From: Heliocybe sulcata
Taxonomy: Eukaryota; Basidiomycota; Agaricomycetes; Gloeophyllales; Gloeophyllaceae
DNA: 37,194 bases
Direction of reading: 5' to 3'
Assembly (NCBI GenBank): GCA_004369045.1
Contig: ML213509.1
Span: 1,339,444 to 1,376,637 of the forward strand
In this document: positions 31,776 to 37,194 of the stretch, in pieces
How the letters are laid out: each line of letters starts with the position of its first letter
Numbering within the stretch: position 1 is the first letter of the stretch
Made by a program: the position numbers and the translations under genes
Notes under the pieces: generated by a model
Told to the model about the DNA's origin: nothing
What the model saw: only the letters and a program-made list of their open reading frames with translations
The model's database searches: none

Positions 31776-33296
31776 ATGGGATTCAATGACTTGCCACCAG
31801 AGCTCATAGAACAAATTCTGCTCGAATGCGACCCACTAGACGTCGCATCTTTATCCCAAACTTCGCACTCCTTCTACGACTTCGTCTACGGCTCCCCGGA
31901 TCTGCACATTTGGCGCGAACTCTACCTCGTCCAGCCTCTAGACGATCCGCGGATATGCCTCGACCATCTCGGTTTCCCACTTCTCCAATTTGATTGGAAG
32001 GGCGAGTTGCAACGCATCATACGGGCGCGGACGGTCGTGAACTTTGTCGACAAATGCAGGCCTCACGAGCGGTGCGAAGTGTTGCAGACGTTGCTGAGCC
32101 TGATCATGAGAGTACCGCCATCTCCCTCTGTGCGGAGCGACCAGCTATCGCGGAACTTGCTCTGGGTGGCGGCGCTAATCCGGGGCGGCGACATCTTCGA
32201 CCACACGACATGGATGCCTTCTCCGGAGGAACAACAGCTGCGGGCCAAGCTGCACACGCACTATGGACTCACACCCTCGGACGCCAAGAGCTATAGCAAG
32301 ATCGCCTGTCGCGCGTTTGTCTATAACATGCGGAATTATAAGTGGGATAACGAATTCGGGCCGTTCTCGATGGACGGCAGCGGGCGTGTCAATTGGTTGC
32401 ATGTGAGGGCGATACATCTTTGCATGTCGTTGCATGTGGTCGATATGCCCGAAGAGGAGGATTTTGTGTTCACGATCTTCCCTATGAGTGTACCGTACTG
32501 CCAGACGATTTTGCCGGTCGGGGTGGATTTGAACGCGGAGCAAGACTGGGCGGGGATCCAGGGAGAGTGGGTGGTGTCGTTCTGTTTTTGTGATCATAGA
32601 GAACTTCTTGGTACGTAGAGCCAACCATCCTTCTCCTGAATGCGACTGATGGGGGCGGATACACAGTCTACAACAACTTCAACGTACGTCCTTCTCTTTC
32701 CCAGTCTCCGCGCCATCCACCTTACTTTTATCTCTAGCTCTCCGACGACGACCCCCTCGACACCTCTGTTTTCGCCAACCCCGAATTCGTGGAGGTCTTC
32801 CGCTCGATCACAGTCCACATGCGCGTGCTCTCCACGGAAGCGAACCCTGACCACCCGCACAGACCGCGTATATACTTTGCAGGCGAGATTGAAGCTGGCG
32901 CGGATCATGTTATGAACGGGTGGGTGGGGGTTACGGAGGAGGGAGTAGTGAGGTGGCATTTTGTACGTCCGACGTCCGTGTCGAGTGAACGACAATTGAC
33001 GAAGGAGCTCGATGCAGGTCTCAGGCGAAGAGGGTCATCCAATATGGAGGTGCGTCCACAATCATCCCTTCGCTGGTGTTGGTGTCCTGATGGCAACATT
33101 ACGCTCGCAGCTCAGAAGGAATCCAGATCGGCGGCGTGCGCTCGCCATATGGCGTCCTCGGCTCGTGGACGACGGTCTTTCACGACGCTCACGACCCTAT
33201 AGGTACGTCCGCTCTCGTGCGTGACTGATGTATACGTTGTTGACGGCTTGATTAGGACCTTTCTGGATGAGAAAGGTGTTCAAGGATGAAGCGTGA
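31776..33296 (+). CDS. F-box protein
   Basis: Probable substrate receptor of an SCF ubiquitin ligase, 413 aa. Exons 31776-32610, 32667-32683 (17 nt), 32738-32962, 33018-33049 (32 nt), 33111-33202 and 33256-33296. Phases close throughout. The F-box is at the very start (residues 3-40): FNDLPPELIEQILLECDPLD then ASLSQTSHSFYDFV. The rest is a basidiomycete-type domain with many Trp residues. Its last part, recovered only by splicing, reads WHFVSGEEGHPIWSSEGIQI followed by GGVRSPYGVLGSWTTVFHD and ends PFWMRKVFKDEA. I recall this arrangement in many agaricomycete F-box proteins, where the C-terminal part has no assigned function. The target is unknown. Confidence 0.85.
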
Positions 33297-33915
33297 TTTT
33301 GTACGATTGGTTGTATGCGCGTGTGGACTAATGAGCAATGGCATTTTTGGCTACATGGGAGTGGAAGGGGTCGAGCGCCGTCGTGCGTGCGTCTCGCGGT
33401 GTTTCCCGAGTCTGCGATGGGACCGGCTGCTGCTTCGTGCAGGGTGTGCGCTTGACATGGGCGTGTCAGGCTCTCGGATGAAGTCAACGTCTGCAATGGT
33501 ATGTCCAGCATGCCGTCCTCATCTCGTCTGCTCTTCGCGGTCCGAGCTTTGGCTGAATTGTCGTCTCGAACATTGTTATTGCTACAATATTCTGATTTGT
33601 ATGCTCATTGCGCGGGACCTCATGCGCACGTTTCGTTTGGAGGGACGCGCAGAGGGCACTGGCAGCTGCCCGCGCTGCTAAGTAATTGCATACGTGAGCA
33701 GGATTCGGCTGGCCTGCACTTTTATGAGCAGAGGCGCCCGAACTCGTCTATTCTTGTTGCGCGTCAAATGCCTCGCGTCGAACACGAGGCAGGGGATTTG
33801 CACAGCGCATACGTGTCCAGCATCGCTCTCGTCCGCAACGTCGACGTTCTACAGCGACTACAGCGTTCTTCTGCATCGAATACTGCAATCAGTTCCGATT
33901 CCAAGATAATTTGAA
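33297..33915. other. gene-free stretch before the NACHT gene
   Basis: About 620 bp; short open frames have no resemblance to known families and no convincing splice context. It probably holds the F-box 3' end and the promoter of the NACHT gene. No TATA box stands out. Confidence 0.4.
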
Positions 33916-36900
33916 ATGGGTACTAGCGACACGGCTCCGACTAACGTTCCCGCTGACGATGGACCCTTCGTGCTTGAAATCAAGAGTACACTGGTGTTGT
34001 TCTGCCGCACCTGTTCTGTCTCTAACGTCCCGTCTTGCAGATATAAAAATCAATGGTATCCAGGAAGAGCCCGCGGATCGCTGCTGTCCGCCAATCCGGA
34101 AGAACAAGTTCTATGTTGTGATGGTTATCGAGGGCCTCAGCCGCCGCTCGAAGGCTGTCTCTCCTCAGGCGGGGAACGTGCACTGGGAGGAGACACTGTC
34201 CTTGTAGGTTCTCTGTAATGCATTCCGACTTGGACTGGGGCTTACTGAAGCTGGCATGTAGCAACTCTGTCCGGCGTGATTCTCCCGTAGTCATTACTGT
34301 GATACGCCAGCACAAGTTCCGCAAGGATACACCACTGAACAGATCAGAAGAGATGGTGGTATCTCTATTCTCCACCAATGTTGCAGGTAGGGAACTGGTT
34401 ACTCTGAAATTTGTAGGTCTCATTCTTGCGTAGCTATCTCTCGGGCCGTACCACCACTGCAGCCCGGAGCTGGACTGGACCTACAGATACAGTTCACTGC
34501 TATAGCTAGCCCACTCCGTGACTATGGCAGGAGTCAAATAGCACAGGTGGAGCAGTTGATGGGACAGCTTTCCCTTGGGCAGCATGCTGTAGCTGCAGCA
34601 TCACATGCTGAGGGTGCAATATCCGGCATAGATCAGGTTGCAGCTTCAGTGTCTGATAATCAAGATATATGGCAGTCTCTCATCAACAAGCTAGGAAGAC
34701 TATGTGAAGCCGCAGATGCAGTATCAGAGGTGAGGCCATTTTTCTTGGTTAAACCGAGTCTCAATAAGCAGTGTCAGATTCACCCATATGCTAAGATGGC
34801 TTTGACTGTCATCTCAGCCGGACTGAAGGTTATTACCTGACTTATCTCTTGAGGGTGTTATTGACATATATACTGTATTAAAGGTGGTTGTTCATGGGGC
34901 TGAACGTGACCAGAAGATTTTGGACCTTGTTTCAACCATGCATGATACCTTCAACTTTGTCGAAGATGCTCAGCCTCTTCCAGACTGCTTGAAACACCAG
35001 AAGGATATCATCCTGCAAATGCTTAGGCAGAGTATTGAGTGTGGATATTTCATACAGAAGTATGCCAAGGATCAGCAGTTTTGTAAGATAAACTCTTTAA
35101 TTGCCAGTTTTTTCTCTCAAGTGAATCTATTCCTTTCAGTTATCAGAGCTCTAAAAAATATTTCCTCAAATGCCGATGACCTTAGGGATAGGTTCAAAGC
35201 TAGCTTTAGTGATCTTCAACAGAAATTTGGACAGAATGCCACTTTACAAGTCCAGCTTGTATCTGTCCAGATTCTGAATGATCTCACATTAGTTCGTGAG
35301 TTTGAATACATTATTCACTGGTTGGTTCATTATCCATCTTTTCACTCTAGGCAAACAGGTATCCAGGATTGAACTCAGCAGTATACCATATGCTGCAGGG
35401 GCCTCACTTCAATCATCAAAGGCTTGCTTACCTGGTACTCGTGAAGCTTTGCTGGATACTATCTTAGCATGGATCAACAGTGAAGATAGTCCGCAAAGGA
35501 TCTTATTGCTTACCGGTGGAGCTGGGACTGGGAAATCCACAGTTGCTCATACTGTTGGAAGATATTTCAAGACCTTGGACCGCCTGGGCTCATCATTTTG
35601 CTTTAGCAGAGACCAACCAAGCAGGGATCCTGGCAAGCTATTCAGCACCATTGCTGTTGATTTGGCCTACCACAGTCCTGCAATCACAGAGTCATTGCTG
35701 AACCTTGATGCTGCTAGTCGTACCACTCAAGATATGGTGGATCAATTCCAGACTCTGCTAGCTTCCAACATGCAGAATCTTGCTATGCTAGGGCCAACAG
35801 TCATTGCCATTGATGCCTTGGATGAAAGTGGAGATGCTAGAGGGCGGAAAGCCATGCTGGATATCTTTGCTACAAGGGCCAAGGATCTGCCAGGAAACAT
35901 CCGGATCATTCTCACTTCACGTCCAGAAGAGGATGTGATGAGAATATTATCTACCTCCCCATATGTCCAAACCATGGTACTGGAGGATGTGCAAGATACT
36001 CAGAAGGATATTGACACCTACATCCGCTATGAACTGTTGGATGACAAAAGCTCTATTTCTGGGAAACTCAGTGACCTGGAGTGTAAAATGCTCTCTCACC
36101 TATCAGGAGGCTTGTTCCAATGGGCTTTTGTTGCTTGTGATATCATCAAGGGCAGTGGCCAAGGTGGAAGAACTATCAGGGAACGATACTCTCAAATCAT
36201 AGACAGCAAAAACTCTGTTCTGCAGCCACTAGACCAGCTATACTCCTCCATACTGAAGACCTTATTTGATATGGATGATCAAGATACCAAGAGGCGATTT
36301 CACAGGATTATGGGTCATATCTTGATTGCTCATGAGCCTTTGTCTATGGAGTCACTTTGTCTACTCCTACAAGAAGAGGATGCCATGGGGAAAATCAGGT
36401 CTATTGTGGGATATCTGGGCTCTCTGCTATATGGCATTGCTGAGGACTCCAAACCAATCAGGCCCCTTCATACTTCATTCCGTGACTTCCTCTGTGATAT
36501 GAATCGGTCTGGGGTCTTCTACATCAATGCTGTGGAGCATCATCAAAGTCTATGGCATGAATCAATGGGGCTTATCAAGAGAGACCTTCATTTCAACTGT
36601 GGACAGCTCAAGACATCCTATAGACCAAACTCAGAGCAGTCAAAAGGATGGCCAAAGAGTGACACTCTTAAATATGCCTGTAGCTACTGGGGTTATCACT
36701 TTGAAGAGATCCCCATAGCAGAGAAGGGCAAGGTTCTCCAACAAATAAAGGACTTCCTAGAATCAAAACTACTGTTCTGGTTTGAGGCTCTAAGTATTCT
36801 TGGCAAAGTCAATATTGCATACCCTGTTCTCATGCAGCTTGCCGAGTGCTACAAGGTGAGCCAACATATACTTCTCAGTGTGTTTCACTAATAATAAAAT

Positions 36901-37194
36901 GTGCAATAGGACAGTGATCTTGGGGCATTTTCAAGAGATGCTGCCAGGTTCATCCTTTACTTTGGTGCTCCAATTGCAACAAGTGCACCACATATTTACC
37001 TGTCATCATTACCATTCTCTCCAAGAGCATCATTGGTGGCAAGACACTACCTGTCACATCTGGCTTGTTCCTTGACAGTGGAACTTGGTCCACTAGAGAC
37101 TTGGCCTCAGATGATAATGCAGATTTCAGGGCACAAGGATCATGTTTCTTGCATTGCATACTCCCCTGATGGGAGACACATTGTCTCTGGCTCT
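33916..37194 (+). CDS. C2-NACHT-WD40 protein, fungal NLR-like (3' end outside window)
   Basis: First 950 aa of a larger protein. Exons: 33916-33985, 34041-34203, 34262-34386, 34434-34729, 34778-34828, 34884-35082, 35140-35295, 35351-36855 and 36910-37194 (open). Residues 20-140 look like a C2 domain (LEIKNIKINGI, then FYVVMVIEGLSRRSKAV, VHWEETLSF). A helical linker follows with IHPYAKMALTVISAGLK, seen in this class. The NACHT domain has P-loop GGAGTGKST (409-417), Walker B IAIDALDE (505-512) and sensor LTSRPE (541-546). A winged-helix/HET-E-type C-terminal region leads to the first WD40 repeat, GHKDHVSCIAYSPDGRHIVS, at the window edge. Known: such STAND proteins act in fungal self/non-self recognition and cell death. 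Base composition is visibly more AT-rich than in neighbours. Intron 5 has a weak donor (GTTATT). Confidence 0.92.

Noticed and set aside
34730-34771. Acceptor at 34771 for intron 4 of the NACHT gene (42-nt intron)
   Set aside because: The next AG (34777) gives a normal 48-nt intron and the conserved start IHPYAKM; the shorter one adds two odd residues.
12596-37194. Combined Dicer plus NACHT defence island
   Set aside because: The two genes are about 16 kb apart with housekeeping and metabolic genes in between; no shared promoter, mobile element or repeat links them.
1-37194. CRISPR arrays, rRNA or tRNA genes, intact transposons
   Set aside because: No regularly spaced repeats, no recognisable tRNA or rRNA sequence, and no transposase, reverse transcriptase or terminal repeats of element size were seen by eye; a dedicated search was not possible.

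Overview
The window is nuclear DNA of a filamentous basidiomycete, most likely an Agaricomycete close to the wood-decay Polyporales. The genes are dense and cut by many 47-70 nt GT-AG introns. Gene content agrees: a fungal LigE-like (FuA) glutathione transferase pair, a fungal Dicer, a C2-NACHT-WD40 protein, a Urc1-type GTP cyclohydrolase II and a Bbc1/Aim3-type actin-patch protein. I rebuilt all gene models by hand from reading frames and splice sites. Exon lengths were checked for phase, but nothing was aligned by computer.

Layout. 1-95: the last codons of a plus-strand gene (tentative). 478-2050: monocarboxylate-type MFS transporter. 2800-3440: relic of a kinase-like gene. 3839-4631 and 9961-10773: two FuA/LigE-like GSTs, with a third decayed copy at 11225-11545. 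Between them lie a DUF5745/CEP95-like coiled-coil protein (4882-6021), a small three-exon RING-type membrane protein that is easy to miss because it is split (6262-7073), and an eight-exon voltage-gated K+ channel (7249-8911). 12596-17257: Dicer-like RNase III. Minus strand 17500-19859: Urc1/Urg1-like GTP cyclohydrolase II. Minus strand 20121-21436 and 21838-23173: tandem aldo-keto reductases. 23741-24449: TRIR/C19orf43-like small nuclear protein. Minus strand 24742-29816: Bbc1/Aim3-like protein of 1590 aa. 29997-31425: EBP2 ribosome-biogenesis factor, head-to-head with Bbc1. 31776-33296: F-box protein. 33916-37194: C2-NACHT-WD40 protein, cut by the window end.

How the genes relate. There is no evident biosynthetic or defence cluster. 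GSTs, aldo-keto reductases and the transporter suit a detoxification and aromatic-metabolism lifestyle. Dicer (RNA silencing) and the NACHT protein (NLR-like self/non-self surveillance) are genome-defence genes, but they sit about 16 kb apart among housekeeping genes. Most interesting for a second look are the RING protein with a shuffled C5HC2 ligand order, microexons of 14, 17, 20 and 25 nt in three genes, the decaying GST and kinase-like copies, and the four RIAxRMAxLGG repeats of the Bbc1-like protein.
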